Below are positions 28,045-36,840 of a stretch of DNA of 40,086 nucleotides, one piece after another. The notes beneath the pieces are model-generated. The model saw only the letters and a list, made by a program, of their open reading frames with translations. It was not told where the DNA came from and did no database searches. Positions within the stretch are counted from its first letter, which is position 1, and every line of letters begins with the position of its first letter. The stretch is taken from NCBI GenBank assembly GCA_030066775.1, contig JASJAY010000015.1:1-40086 (forward strand), written 5' to 3'. The position numbers and the translations under genes were made by a program. The stretch is from Planctomycetota bacterium. Its GTDB lineage: Bacteria > Planctomycetota > PLA2 > JAEUHO01.

Positions 28045-28983
28045 CTACGGAACCCTCACGAAGTCCTGCAACTCGACCACCCGGCGATCGATCGTCGGGC
28101 GGTCGAGGTTCGCCAGGGCGTCGAGGCTGAAGTCCGAGCAGGTGAAGCTCGCGACGACCGTGCCGTGCACCATCGCGCGGCAGATGTCGTCGATGCCGGT
28201 CTCCTGCACGCTGGCCAGGTAGCCCATGGTGCCACCGGCGAAGGAGTCGCCTGCCCCGGTCGGGTCCACCACGTTCTCGAGCGGGTAGGACGGCAGCGCG
28301 AAGAGCCGATCGGCGGAGAAGAGGAACGAGCCGTGCTCGCCCTTCTTCACGATCACGAAGCGCGGCCCGAGGCGCAGGATCTCCTTGCCCGCCAGGATGA
28401 GGTTGCTCTCGCCGGTGAGCATGCGCGCCTCGGCGTCGTTGATCATCAGGCCATCCACGCGCGGCAGCACCTCGAGCAGCTTCTCGCGCGTGTGCTCGAT
28501 CCACAGGTTCATCGTGTCCATCACGACCAGCTTCGGATCCTCGAGCTGATCCAGCACCTTGAGCTGGATCGAGGGATCCGTGTTCGCCAGGAACACGTAC
28601 GGCGCACGCCGGAACGCCTCGGGCAGCACGGGATCGAACTCGAGCAGGACGTTCAGGTCCGTCTCGAGCGTCTCGGCCTGCTCCATCGCGCCCTCGTAGC
28701 GCCCGGACCAGTGGAACGTCTTGCCCTCCGGCTTCACGTCCACGCCGGCGAGGTCGATGCCGTGGTCCGCCAACACAGCGCGGAACGCATCCGGGAAGTC
28801 CGCCCCCACCACGCTCGACGCCCCCACGTCCGCGAAATACGAGGCCGCGACGCCGAAGTACGTCGCGCTACCGCCGAGGATCGCCTCACGCTTGCCGAAG
28901 GGCGTCTCCACGTCGTCGAACGCCATCGTTCCGACGACGCACAGGGTGGGGACCTTCGCTGCCGTGCTTGCCGTATCCGTCAT
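28045..28983 (-). CDS. PfkB-family carbohydrate kinase
   Basis: 312 residues from the ATG at 28983, with AGGAG upstream. The N-terminus [19 protein letters not shown] leads to [12 protein letters not shown], the sugar-binding glycine pair of ribokinase-like proteins. [13 protein letters not shown] is the mid-domain motif. [14 protein letters not shown] contains the catalytic Asp and anion hole (GAGD). These cytosolic enzymes phosphorylate sugars or nucleosides with ATP. The SATYF variant group includes adenosine/ribokinase-like proteins, and the substrate is undetermined. It is 26 bases downstream of the membrane protein. The in-frame extension to 29985 is shadow sequence from that gene. Confidence 0.9.
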   Translation of the reverse strand: MTDTASTAAKVPTLCVVGTMAFDDVETPFGKREAILGGSATYFGVAASYFADVGASSVVGADFPDAFRAVLADHGIDLAGVDVKPEGKTFHWSGRYEGAMEQAETLETDLNVLLEFDPVLPEAFRRAPYVFLANTDPSIQLKVLDQLEDPKLVVMDTMNLWIEHTREKLLEVLPRVDGLMINDAEARMLTGESNLILAGKEILRLGPRFVIVKKGEHGSFLFSADRLFALPSYPLENVVDPTGAGDSFAGGTMGYLASVQETGIDDICRAMVHGTVVASFTCSDFSLDALANLDRPTIDRRVVELQDFVRVP

Positions 28984-29009
28984 GCGTGCTCCTAGACCCG
29001 ATGCGCCCC

Positions 29010-30233
29010 TCAGGCGCCGTCCGGGGATGCCGTGGATTCCTGTCCGACGCGCAGCTGTTCGACGCGTTCGCTGGCTTGTTCGACCGCCGCCTCGATGTCC
29101 TCGCGCGAGTCCTGGCCGCGCAGGAGCACCCAGAGGATGCCGCCGGGCAGGTTGACGAGAACGTACGACAGCCGGAAGAGGATCGAGAGGCCAACCGCCT
29201 CCGTTGCCGGAATGCCGACCTGTCCGAAGAAGTAGGCGAAGGCCAGCTCCCCCACGCCCCAGCCACCCGGAAGAAGCGGAATGGCGGCGAGGAGGTTCAT
29301 CAGGGGCACGAGCGCGAGGCAGATGATCGCCGTCACACCCTCGATCGAAAGCGCGTCGGCGAGCGCCCAGACGATGAGCGCGATGCCCGACTGGTTCACC
29401 CACGAGATCAGGAACGCGTAGAGCAGCACGCGCTTCTGCCCGCGATACAGCCGGATGGACGCGCCGACCTCGGCCACGATGTGCTGCAGGGGCAGTCGGC
29501 GGATGATCGCCGAGAGGCCGAGCGCGCGCCGCACGCGCCGGGAGGCCAGCACGATCAGGCCGAACGCACCGCCGGCCAGCAGGGCGTAGACCGTGATCTG
29601 CGCCACGCGGAAGCCGGGCCCGCCCTGTCCGGTGAGCTCGAGGTAGAGCAGCGCCGCAGCCGCCACGAGCACGAGCGTGAAGACACCGATGATGCGGTCC
29701 ACGAAGACGCTGAGCACCGAGCGCGTGCCGCGCCCGGACTGCTTGGCCGCATAGAACGCCTTGACCACGTCGCCCCCCGTGGAGCCGGGGATGACGAGGT
29801 TGAAGAAGCCGCCGATGAACGTGAACCGGATCGCCTCGAGCATCGACATCCGCACGTCCACGGCCTGCAGCAGGCCGTACCAGCGAACGCCCGTGAGCAG
29901 CAGGACGAAGATGAGCGCGGCGAGCACGATCACGCCGACGCTCGGCTTCTGCAGCACGCGTCCGCCGAGCGTGCGGAACCCCCACGTCACGTGCGGGACG
30001 TCGGCGGTGCGCCGGGCGATCTCCGCGTCGCGCACGACGCGCACGGATCCGTCCTCGAGCAGCACCTGGTAGCTCTGATCCGGCTGCGCGCGCACGTCGC
30101 CGGCGACGACCGTGCCGTCGACGAGGCGCAGCTCGTCATCCCATCGCACCTGCGTCAGGACCACGAACACCACGAGACCGAGCCCGACGAGGCGCAGAAG
30201 CCAGCGGACGAGGGTCTTCTTGTGGCGGTCCAT
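29010..30233 (-). CDS. Flippase-like membrane protein (LPG synthase TM region family) with inserted beta domain
   Basis: 407 residues. It has the integral-membrane fold of lysylphosphatidylglycerol synthetase transmembrane regions (UPF0104), which in other proteins flip lipids or sugar-lipids. Signature segments are FIGGFFNLVIPGSTGGDVVKAF and LPGGWGVGELAFAYFFG. About eight hydrophobic helices are visible. Residues 31-95, between helix 1 and helix 2, are hydrophilic and beta-like (VDGTVVAGDVRAQPDQ, YQVLLEDGSVRVVRDAEI), resembling an SH3-like barrel. Family members usually have a short loop here. No aminoacyl transferase domain follows. The C-terminal tail is helical and charged. The PfkB gene is downstream with a short gap. 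Confidence 0.85.
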   Translation of the reverse strand: MDRHKKTLVRWLLRLVGLGLVVFVVLTQVRWDDELRLVDGTVVAGDVRAQPDQSYQVLLEDGSVRVVRDAEIARRTADVPHVTWGFRTLGGRVLQKPSVGVIVLAALIFVLLLTGVRWYGLLQAVDVRMSMLEAIRFTFIGGFFNLVIPGSTGGDVVKAFYAAKQSGRGTRSVLSVFVDRIIGVFTLVLVAAAALLYLELTGQGGPGFRVAQITVYALLAGGAFGLIVLASRRVRRALGLSAIIRRLPLQHIVAEVGASIRLYRGQKRVLLYAFLISWVNQSGIALIVWALADALSIEGVTAIICLALVPLMNLLAAIPLLPGGWGVGELAFAYFFGQVGIPATEAVGLSILFRLSYVLVNLPGGILWVLLRGQDSREDIEAAVEQASERVEQLRVGQESTASPDGA

Positions 30234-30264
30234 GGCGGTGCGCGTTCCGGAGCGTCAGCCGGGC

Positions 30265-31755
30265 CTAGCGACCGCTGCGCGGCAGGGTCGGCGGCGGCGG
30301 AGGCGGCGGCACGGCGCCCGAGCGCCTGGGCACCCCCCGCGGCACGGCGACGCCCTGGGGCGGCGGAGGCGGCGGCGGGCTGGCGATCCCGGCGCGCGGC
30401 GCGGTCGGCGCACGCCGCACAGGCTGCGCTTGACGCGGATCGCGGACGACCGGATCCGGCAGCGCCCCGGGCGCGGGCGGCGGGATGTCGCTGATCGGCC
30501 CATCGGCCCCGGACGGCAGCGGCGGGATCGGCTGCACGGGCGACGGCGGACCAACCGGCATGTCGGGCTGCGGCGGCACCGGCTGCGGACCCGTCGGCAG
30601 GCTCGGGCCCGGCTGCGGCGTGACCGGCACCGGCACGTCTGCCTCTTCCGCCTCCGGCGGCACCTCGTCGTCCTCGCGATCGAAGTTCGCGAGCTCGGGA
30701 TACGTGCGGCGCGCCCAGCGCACCCACGCCGCGCGACGGCGGCCGAAGTCCTGCCCCGCGATGCGGCGCAGCGCTTCGAGCGACTTGTGTCGCACGCTCG
30801 GATCGGACTCGCTGACCAGGGGAAGCAGCGCCGCGACGGCGTCGGCGTTGCCGATGCGTCCGAGGTACTCGACTGCCTCGCCACGCACCTGCCAGCTGGG
30901 ATCGACCTCGAGCTGCTGCACGACCGCCGGCAACGCAGCCGGCTCGGCGAGCACCTTCAGACCGCGGATCGCGTCGGCGCGAACCCACGGCGACTCGGCA
31001 GGCACGGCGGCCTCGAGCGCGACGCGGATCAACGCGCCGAGGCGCTTCGTCAGGGCCGTGTCGATGGCGGTGCGCAGCTCCGGATCGGTCTCGTCCACGA
31101 GGAACGCGCGGTTGTGGAACGGCCGCACGGACTCCTTGGCGAGCACCAGGTCGGTGATCTGGAAGTCGCCGATCTGCGTGACGATCTGCATGAGCCGCTG
31201 CCGCGGCCCCTCCCCCGGACGCCGGACGCCGTTCTGGTCGTGCAGCCCGTCCATCTCCTGGAGGAGCTGCACGAAGCGCGCCCCGGTCTCGGGCGGACCG
31301 GCCTGCGGGTACACGGGCAGCTTCGCGCCGATCTTGGTCAGCGACCCCGCGGCGCCCGCCTGCCCCAACGCCGAGGGATCCTCGAGCAACACCTCGGTGA
31401 GCTTGCCCACCACCACGGCTTGACCCTCGAGCCGCGCATACGGCGCGTCCCCGAGCTTCGTGACGGCGTTGATGCTCTTGTCGACGAGGTAGGGATCGTC
31501 CGTGCAGCGGTAGCAGAAGCGCTCAGCATCGTGGCTGTCGCGCACGAGCTCGTAGTAGTAGCTCGTCGGCCGCTCCTGCCCGAGCACCTGGTAGAGCAGG
31601 ATGTCGGCGGGCCCCCCATCGGAGAGCTTCTTCTGCGCGTCGCTGCAGCCGGCGAGGACCAGGGCGAACAGGACGAGGATCACGGACCGGCGGCCGGACA
31701 CGCCCCCACGCAGGGGACGGCCGGAGCCGCGGCCGGTCGGCATTTCGGAACTCAT
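30265..31755 (-). CDS. HEAT-repeat lipoprotein with proline-rich tail
   Basis: 496 residues from the ATG at 31755, which follows GGGGAG. A basic N-terminal extension of about 22 residues precedes a hydrophobic segment and the lipobox LAGC (Cys37), so it is probably a membrane lipoprotein. Residues 40-350 are mostly helical. HEAT-like repeats are clearest around RADAIRGLKVLAEPAALP, RGEAVEYLGRIGNADAVA and RHKSLEALRRIAGQ. From about 370 the tail is low complexity and rich in Pro (PVTPQPGPSLPTGPQPVPP), with two runs of seven prolines. HEAT domains mediate protein binding. No catalytic motif is seen. It is divergent from the metalloprotease gene. Confidence 0.8.
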   Translation of the reverse strand: MSSEMPTGRGSGRPLRGGVSGRRSVILVLFALVLAGCSDAQKKLSDGGPADILLYQVLGQERPTSYYYELVRDSHDAERFCYRCTDDPYLVDKSINAVTKLGDAPYARLEGQAVVVGKLTEVLLEDPSALGQAGAAGSLTKIGAKLPVYPQAGPPETGARFVQLLQEMDGLHDQNGVRRPGEGPRQRLMQIVTQIGDFQITDLVLAKESVRPFHNRAFLVDETDPELRTAIDTALTKRLGALIRVALEAAVPAESPWVRADAIRGLKVLAEPAALPAVVQQLEVDPSWQVRGEAVEYLGRIGNADAVAALLPLVSESDPSVRHKSLEALRRIAGQDFGRRRAAWVRWARRTYPELANFDREDDEVPPEAEEADVPVPVTPQPGPSLPTGPQPVPPQPDMPVGPPSPVQPIPPLPSGADGPISDIPPPAPGALPDPVVRDPRQAQPVRRAPTAPRAGIASPPPPPPPQGVAVPRGVPRRSGAVPPPPPPPTLPRSGR

Positions 31756-32008
31756 GCGCCACTCCCCCCCGGACGAGCGCGCAGAGGCCTCTCGCCTCGC
31801 CGCTCCCGGGGCCTCGCGCCCGGAGCCCGCATGGTAGGGGCCCCGTAGGCCTCTCCAAGAAGCACCGTCCTCCGGCGACCGAGAACCCCATGCGCAGGGC
31901 GAAAGCGGCGCTAGACTCCCGAAGCAGAGCGAAACCCCGGGCCGGCGGGGGGGATCAAAGAGAACAGACGACCTGGACGCGGTGGCCGCGCCCCCTACGG
32001 ACCCCACG
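31756..32008. promoter_or_regulatory. Divergent intergenic region, HEAT lipoprotein / metalloprotease
   Basis: The gap must carry start signals for both genes. AGAGGCCTCT (31783-31792) is a ten-base perfect palindrome, and CCCCG/CGGGG flank GGCCGG at 31935-31950. No credible -35/-10 pair was found on either strand. Confidence 0.35.
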
Positions 32009-33817
32009 ATGCCCCATTCTTCGCGAGTCTGCGCAGCCCTGCTCGCCCTGCTGGCCCTCGTCGGCTGCGGGGGCGGCGGCGGTGGCGGTGGCGGCCCGAC
32101 CACGATCAACCTCGGGACGTTCGCCTCGACGGTGCCGACGCCCGTCCCGCAGACCTTCGTCAACCCCCTGACGTCGGCCGCCACGATCACGCAGATCGCG
32201 ACGGTCGGCCCCTTCGCCATCGACCCCGCTGACCTCCCCGCACAGGCCCCGGCGCGCGGCGCGGTCGAGCTCGACGTGATCTTCGATCCCCAGGGCCCGG
32301 GCGCCGCAGCGGGCACGATCACCCTCGAGTACGCCGGCGGCGGCTTGGCCGTCCCGGTCACCTACGCCTACCAGGCCACGGCCGAGTCCGTGATCTGGTC
32401 CGTGCTCACGCCCACCCTCGACTTCGGCCTCGTGGACGTCGGCCAGGCCCTCGACCTCGTGGCGACGATCCAGAACGCGAGCTCGCTCAGCCCCGTGACG
32501 CTGACCAGCGCCACCCTGCCGAGCGGTGACTTCAGCATCGTCGGCAACCCCTTCCCGCTCACGCTGAACGCAGGCGACGTCGGCTCGGTCACCTTGCGCT
32601 ACGCGCCGCAGGAAGGCGGGACCGACAACGGGAACCTCGTGCTGGGTCCGTTCGACGCGGGCGGCCCCGTCACGATCCAGGTGCTCGCCGCCTCGCCCGG
32701 CGGCGGCCAGGAAGACATCACCGACTTCGGCGCGCAGTCGTTCGTCGGCGGCCTCACCCCCACGCTCAACGTCACCGTGCCGAGCGACGCCATCTCCCTG
32801 ACGATCGAGTGCCTCGGCGCTCCGGGCCAGGGATTCGGCCTGGGTGAGCTCACGGGCCCCGGCGGCAAGGTGTACGAGAACCTGGCGAGCACGGGCGCCT
32901 ACGTGTGGGTTCCCGGCGTCCAGGCCTTCAGCACGACCGTCCCGAACACCGACCGCACGAACGTCCAGCTCGTCCCGGGCGGCGGGACCTACTCGTTCCG
33001 CGTGCGCCGGTTCAGCGGCTCGGGCACGGCACAGGTCCGCGCCATCGTCGAGCGCCGGCCCGGCGGCGTCGCAACCGGCGGCGTGCTGCCCTTGAACATC
33101 TTCCTGGCCGAGGGGCTGTCCGTTTCGGCAGCGACCGCGGCGACGGACACGCGCCTGCAGTCGATCCTCTCGAGCATGGAGCAGATCCTCAGCCAGCAGG
33201 GCATCTCGCTGGGCGACATCGACTACTACGACATGACGGACCCGGCCTACAACGTCGTGTCCGAGTCCGAGTTCCCGACGATGCTCGCCACCTGGACCGC
33301 GCAGGCATCCGAGACGCGCATGAACCTGTTCTTCGTGCAGACGGCCATCGGCGGTGGTGTGGTCGGCGTCTCCGCCGCCCTCTCGGGCCCCAAGCAGAAC
33401 GGCACCGCCGTGAGCGGTGCGATGAGCGTCTACAGCGGCTTCAGCACGGGCACCGTCGGCCTGATCGCGGCGCACGAGCTGGGCCACTTCCTCGGCCTCT
33501 ATCACACGGTCGAGCAGAACGGTCAGCACGACTTCATCGACGACACGGCCGAGTGCCTGCCGAGCGGGACGAACGCCGCCTGCTCCGTCTCGGGCGGCGG
33601 CTACCTGATGCACTGGCAGGCCGTGGGCGGCACCGACATCACGGACGGGCAGGGGCTCGTGATCAACTGCCATCCCTTGATGGAGCCCTCGGCCACGGGC
33701 TCGACCAAGCCGGGTGGCGGGTTCGGGGCGAGCGGCGCGCTCGTCGCCCCCACGGACGCGTGGCAGCTGCCCCAGGGCTGGTGCGGCACCTGCGCCCAGG
33801 CCGGGCTGGGCCGCTAG
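32009..33817 (+). CDS. Lipoprotein metalloprotease with beta-sandwich repeats (HExxH zincin)
   Basis: 602 residues. The start at 32009 gives a short signal sequence ending LALVGC, a lipobox with Cys20 as lipid anchor, directly followed by nine glycines as a flexible tether. Two beta-sandwich repeats follow (about 30-215) resembling ASPM/SPD-2/hydin-like choice-of-anchor D domains (VPQTFVNPLTSAATITQI, TPTLDFGLVDVGQALDL). Next come a further beta-rich domain (about 225-355) and the protease domain. The zinc site HELGHFLGLYH (489-499) has the metzincin HExxHxxGxxH form, and an SxxxLMHW segment lies downstream where the Met-turn is expected. Metzincins cleave extracellular proteins. A propeptide is not evident. 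The upstream GTG at 31982 adds nothing. Confidence 0.85.
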   Translation: MPHSSRVCAALLALLALVGCGGGGGGGGGPTTINLGTFASTVPTPVPQTFVNPLTSAATITQIATVGPFAIDPADLPAQAPARGAVELDVIFDPQGPGAAAGTITLEYAGGGLAVPVTYAYQATAESVIWSVLTPTLDFGLVDVGQALDLVATIQNASSLSPVTLTSATLPSGDFSIVGNPFPLTLNAGDVGSVTLRYAPQEGGTDNGNLVLGPFDAGGPVTIQVLAASPGGGQEDITDFGAQSFVGGLTPTLNVTVPSDAISLTIECLGAPGQGFGLGELTGPGGKVYENLASTGAYVWVPGVQAFSTTVPNTDRTNVQLVPGGGTYSFRVRRFSGSGTAQVRAIVERRPGGVATGGVLPLNIFLAEGLSVSAATAATDTRLQSILSSMEQILSQQGISLGDIDYYDMTDPAYNVVSESEFPTMLATWTAQASETRMNLFFVQTAIGGGVVGVSAALSGPKQNGTAVSGAMSVYSGFSTGTVGLIAAHELGHFLGLYHTVEQNGQHDFIDDTAECLPSGTNAACSVSGGGYLMHWQAVGGTDITDGQGLVINCHPLMEPSATGSTKPGGGFGASGALVAPTDAWQLPQGWCGTCAQAGLGR

Positions 33818-34146
33818 GCCCGATCCAGGCGCCAGAACGCCTGAAAGCGACCACGAACGCGCGAATTCACGCGATTGCGTGGTAAGGTCCCCCGATTGGG
33901 GCCCGCGTCCCGGCGTCGACACGCCCCCGTGGCTGCCACGGAACGTCAAGTCGCCTTCGCGGAATCCGCGGCCGAAATTGGTAACCCGGTATCCACCCGG
34001 ATCTCCGCGTCACCCGTCGGAAACGAACGTAAGTCCTTTGCAGAGCAGGAATCCGACCGTGTTCGGACGACCTGCTGCCCGAGGCATGCCGTTTGTTGGG
34101 GCGTAAGGCCGACTTTGCAAGGGAACTCTCACCGGAGGCGATCCGC
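33818..34146 (+). promoter_or_regulatory. Dyad-rich leader before the 672-residue HEAT protein gene
   Basis: No gene is visible in these 329 bases. They hold several dyads: a CCCC/GGGG hairpin (33886-33904), GGCGT/ACGCC (33912-33925), the odd palindrome CCGTGGCTGCCACGG (33927-33941), the odd palindrome CGCGGAATCCGCG (33958-33970), three ACCCG(G/T) copies (33984, 33995, 34012) and a stem-loop at 34044-34076. The pattern suggests operator sites or structured leader RNA. A standard promoter could not be placed. GGAGG precedes the ATG at 34147. Confidence 0.45.
34044..34076 (+). promoter_or_regulatory. Two-tier stem-loop in the HEAT gene leader
   Basis: AGCAGG (34044-34049) pairs with CCTGCT (34071-34076), and inside it TCCGA (34052-34056) pairs with TCGGA (34063-34067) around a six-base loop. 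A small internal loop (AA versus CGA) separates the two helices. It lies 70 bases before the start codon. Pairing is seen, function is inferred. Confidence 0.4.
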
Positions 34147-36165
34147 ATGAAGTTGATGCGATCCTTGGCTCTCCCGCTTCTTCTCGCCATTCCGCTGCTG
34201 TGGCTCGGTCAGGATGCGTATAGCTGCATCCGCTTCAAGAAGCCGCAGGGCTCGGTCCCGCCGGGGCTGCGCGAGCCCAGCGACCCGACCCCGCCGCCGG
34301 ATGAGACCGGCGACGTCCCGGACAAGCCGACGACGCCGGACGCCCCGAGCCCGTCGATGCCGACGACGCCGACCACCGCGCCGCCCACGACGGGCCCGCA
34401 GAGTCCGGCGACGCCCAACGGTGGCGGCACCCGCAAGGCCCAGAAGCCCGACGAGGCGACCTGGGAGATCTGGTGGGAGCTGAACCGCATCGACTACTTC
34501 CCCCACCGCTGGGTGGCCCCGGCGATCTCGCCGGACGAGTCGGGCCTCACGCCCGCCGGTCCCCAGGCGCTGCACCCCTCCGTGGTCGACGCCAAGCTGT
34601 GGCCCGTGCTCATGAAGAGCGTGGACGACAAGCAGGTGTTCACGCAGGAGGCCGCGCTCATCACGATGGGTCGCGTGGCCGCGAACGAGGAGCAGCGTCA
34701 GACGGCGCGCGAGATCCTCGTCAAGAAGCTCGACCACCGCAACCACCTCATCGCGCGTTCGGCGGCCCTCGGCCTCTTCTACGTCGCGAATGAAGAGACC
34801 ATCCTGCCCATGTACCAGCGGGCGATGGACAAGGACGTCCCCGAGGACGTGCGCGCGTTCCTCGCGCTCACCATGACGAACCTCGAGCACCCCATGGCGC
34901 CGCAGCTCCTGAAGGAGCTCGCCGACGTCAAGGAGGGCTACTACGAGCTCGTCGGTGCCGCGATCATGGGTCTCGGCTACGTCGGCGCGGAGCAGGACCC
35001 GAGCGTCCCCGCGTTCCTCGAGGACATCGCCTTCGGCAAGAAGAAGGTGCGCGGCAAGTACCGTGCGCTCGCCGTCGGCTCCTTCGGCCGCATGGGTGAC
35101 CTCACCCTCGGCAAGCCGATCATCGTCAAGGCGCTCACGGACCGCGAGACGGACGTCCGTCGCTCGGCCGCCATGGCCGCCGGCGTGCTCGACTACCGCA
35201 CCGAGGCCGAGCGTCAGATCGAGGCCATCCGGGCGCCCTACCGGGAGTACCTGGGCATCCCGATGAGCAAGGAAGACGAGACCAAGATCGAGGCCCTCCA
35301 GTCGCTCGTGAAGCCGCAGCAGGCGGCCCTCGCGAAGGACATCAAGGCCGTCGTCAAGGCGCTCGGCAAGGCCATGCGCGACGACAAGGACAGCTTCGTC
35401 CGTCGCATCTCCGCGATCAGCCTCGGCCGCATCGCCGAGCAGACGCCCCACGGCGCCCTGGGCCTGCGCTTCCTGCGCGACCAGGTCGACAAGGACCGTC
35501 TCGGCATGCGTGAGTTCGCCATGCTGGCGCTCGCGATCGCCCAGGACGGCAAGGGCTTCGAGGCGGCGCAGGCGCTGATCAAGGAGCGCAACCCCTCGAC
35601 GCGCGGCGCGGCCTGCATCGCCATGGGCATCCTCGGTCGCAAGGACCGTCACAACCCCGCCGAGGCGGGTGTGATTGCGAAGGCCGACGCGGCCCTGCGC
35701 GACATCATCAACAAGGACAAGCACCCCTTCATCCGCGGCTACGCCTGCCTTGCCCTGGGCATGGTCGGCAACTCGGATGCGGCGAAGCTGATCCAGCACA
35801 CGGTCCGCACCACCTCGACGCCCGAGACGCGTGCCTACGGCATGCTCGGTCTCGCGCTGCTTGGCACCAAGAAGGGTGCCAACGACGTGGTCGGCATCAT
35901 CCAGACGGACCAGATGAAGAACGGCTTCGTGGCCAGCCACGCGGTGTACGCGCTCGGCCTGACCAAGGACCGCCGTCCGTCCACGTTCGACAGCCTGATC
36001 GAGAAGTGCAAGGACCGCAGCGACATGTACGTCCAGGCGGCCTCGCTCGCCGCGGTCGGCTACCTGAGCAGCGGCGAGTTCTATCCCCGTCGTCACAAGA
36101 TGGCGAAGGGCTACAACTACCGCGTGGGCTACGACTTCATCGAGACCTACTTCTACAAGCTGTAG
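34147..36165 (+). CDS. Exported HEAT-repeat protein
   Basis: 672 residues from the ATG at 34147 (GGAGG eight bases upstream). A signal peptide (LMRSLALPLLLAIPLLWL) ends near DAYSC, and the AYSC context is a poor lipobox. Residues about 35-95 are a Pro/Thr/Ser linker (PTTPTTAPPTTGPQSP). After a conserved-looking WEIWWELNRIDYF segment the rest is a long array of alpha-helical HEAT/ARM-like repeats (VRRSAAMAAGVLDYRTEAE, VRRISAISLGRIAEQTP, IRGYACLALGMVGNSDAAK). No enzyme motif. Arg codon CGT appears noticeably more often than in neighbours such as recA, which may indicate high expression. It is probably a secreted scaffold or binding protein. Confidence 0.87.
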   Translation: MKLMRSLALPLLLAIPLLWLGQDAYSCIRFKKPQGSVPPGLREPSDPTPPPDETGDVPDKPTTPDAPSPSMPTTPTTAPPTTGPQSPATPNGGGTRKAQKPDEATWEIWWELNRIDYFPHRWVAPAISPDESGLTPAGPQALHPSVVDAKLWPVLMKSVDDKQVFTQEAALITMGRVAANEEQRQTAREILVKKLDHRNHLIARSAALGLFYVANEETILPMYQRAMDKDVPEDVRAFLALTMTNLEHPMAPQLLKELADVKEGYYELVGAAIMGLGYVGAEQDPSVPAFLEDIAFGKKKVRGKYRALAVGSFGRMGDLTLGKPIIVKALTDRETDVRRSAAMAAGVLDYRTEAERQIEAIRAPYREYLGIPMSKEDETKIEALQSLVKPQQAALAKDIKAVVKALGKAMRDDKDSFVRRISAISLGRIAEQTPHGALGLRFLRDQVDKDRLGMREFAMLALAIAQDGKGFEAAQALIKERNPSTRGAACIAMGILGRKDRHNPAEAGVIAKADAALRDIINKDKHPFIRGYACLALGMVGNSDAAKLIQHTVRTTSTPETRAYGMLGLALLGTKKGANDVVGIIQTDQMKNGFVASHAVYALGLTKDRRPSTFDSLIEKCKDRSDMYVQAASLAAVGYLSSGEFYPRRHKMAKGYNYRVGYDFIETYFYKL

Positions 36166-36206
36166 GACCCTCGGCTCCCGGCCACGCCGGGCGCACACGC
36201 ACGACA

Positions 36207-36245
36207 CGGGGCGCTCTCCACCGGAGGGCGCCCCGCTTTCGTTTC
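36207..36245 (+). terminator. Intrinsic terminator after the HEAT gene
   Basis: CGGGGCGCTCTCC (36207-36219) pairs with GGAGGGCGCCCCG (36223-36235), thirteen pairs with one wobble and a three-base loop, followed by CTTTCGTTTCC. It stands 42 bases after the HEAT stop codon. This is the best terminator in the window. Confidence 0.85.
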
Positions 36246-36321
36246 CGGGCAACGACGGATTCCACCGGCAAGACCGGGGACCTCGGCGCATCCACCGGGC
36301 ACTCCAATCGAGGAATGCCCC

Positions 36322-36828
36322 ATGACTCGCCTCCGCAGGCTCCTGATCCCCGCCCTCGCGCTCGCTACGGCGCTCATCCCCCTGCCTACGGCTCAGGCCG
36401 CGCCGCCTGACGTCGCTGCGCCTCGTGACTCGGGCGGCGCGACACCGCACTGGACGCCGCCCCTGCTCCTCCCCAACCTCACCCCCGCAAGGGCCGACAT
36501 ATCCAAGTATCCGGCTCCCTCTCCCTTCGACAAGGAGGTCGAGTTCGTCAAAGCCCAGCTCTGGGTGCTGAACACCGGAACGTGGTACGCGACCTCATTC
36601 GACTACCGAGTTGAGGTCCGAATGGACGGCGTGCTCCTCTGGTCATGGGAGTCGCACTTCTTCCCGTGGATTCAGCCGGGGGCCGCCAAGCCCATCCAGG
36701 TGGTGGGATTCGCCAAGGCAAAGGACCGGACCGCCACCTACGAGGTCCGCGTGATCCTCGACTCGAGGAACCATGTGATCGAAGGTTCTGAGACGGACAA
36801 CGTGGTCGTCATGACCAAGACGCTCTAG
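36322..36828 (+). CDS. Exported CARDB-like beta-sandwich protein
   Basis: 168 residues, with GAGGA seven bases before the ATG. A typical signal peptide (LIPALALATALIPLPTAQA) is cleaved near residue 26. The mature part is one beta-sandwich resembling CARDB (cell adhesion related domain): an early LWVLNTGTWYATSF, a middle YRVEVRMDGVLLWSW, and the closing RVILDSRNHVIEGSETDN, the E-x-x-E-T-D-N ending typical of CARDB. Its codons use A or T in the third position more often than neighbouring genes, a possible sign of transfer or weak expression. It lies downstream of the terminator, so it needs its own promoter, which is not visible. Confidence 0.75.
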   Translation: MTRLRRLLIPALALATALIPLPTAQAAPPDVAAPRDSGGATPHWTPPLLLPNLTPARADISKYPAPSPFDKEVEFVKAQLWVLNTGTWYATSFDYRVEVRMDGVLLWSWESHFFPWIQPGAAKPIQVVGFAKAKDRTATYEVRVILDSRNHVIEGSETDNVVVMTKTL

Positions 36829-36840
36829 CGCCGTACCGGA

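Noticed and set aside
28045..29985. PfkB kinase fused to a long N-terminal region
   Set aside because: The extra region is an out-of-frame reading of the membrane protein gene. The ATG at 28983 has a good ribosome binding site.
31783..31792. Ten-base palindrome AGAGGCCTCT as an operator
   Set aside because: Such a short GC palindrome is expected several times by chance in a GC-rich window and has no partner nearby, so it is recorded only within the intergenic entry.
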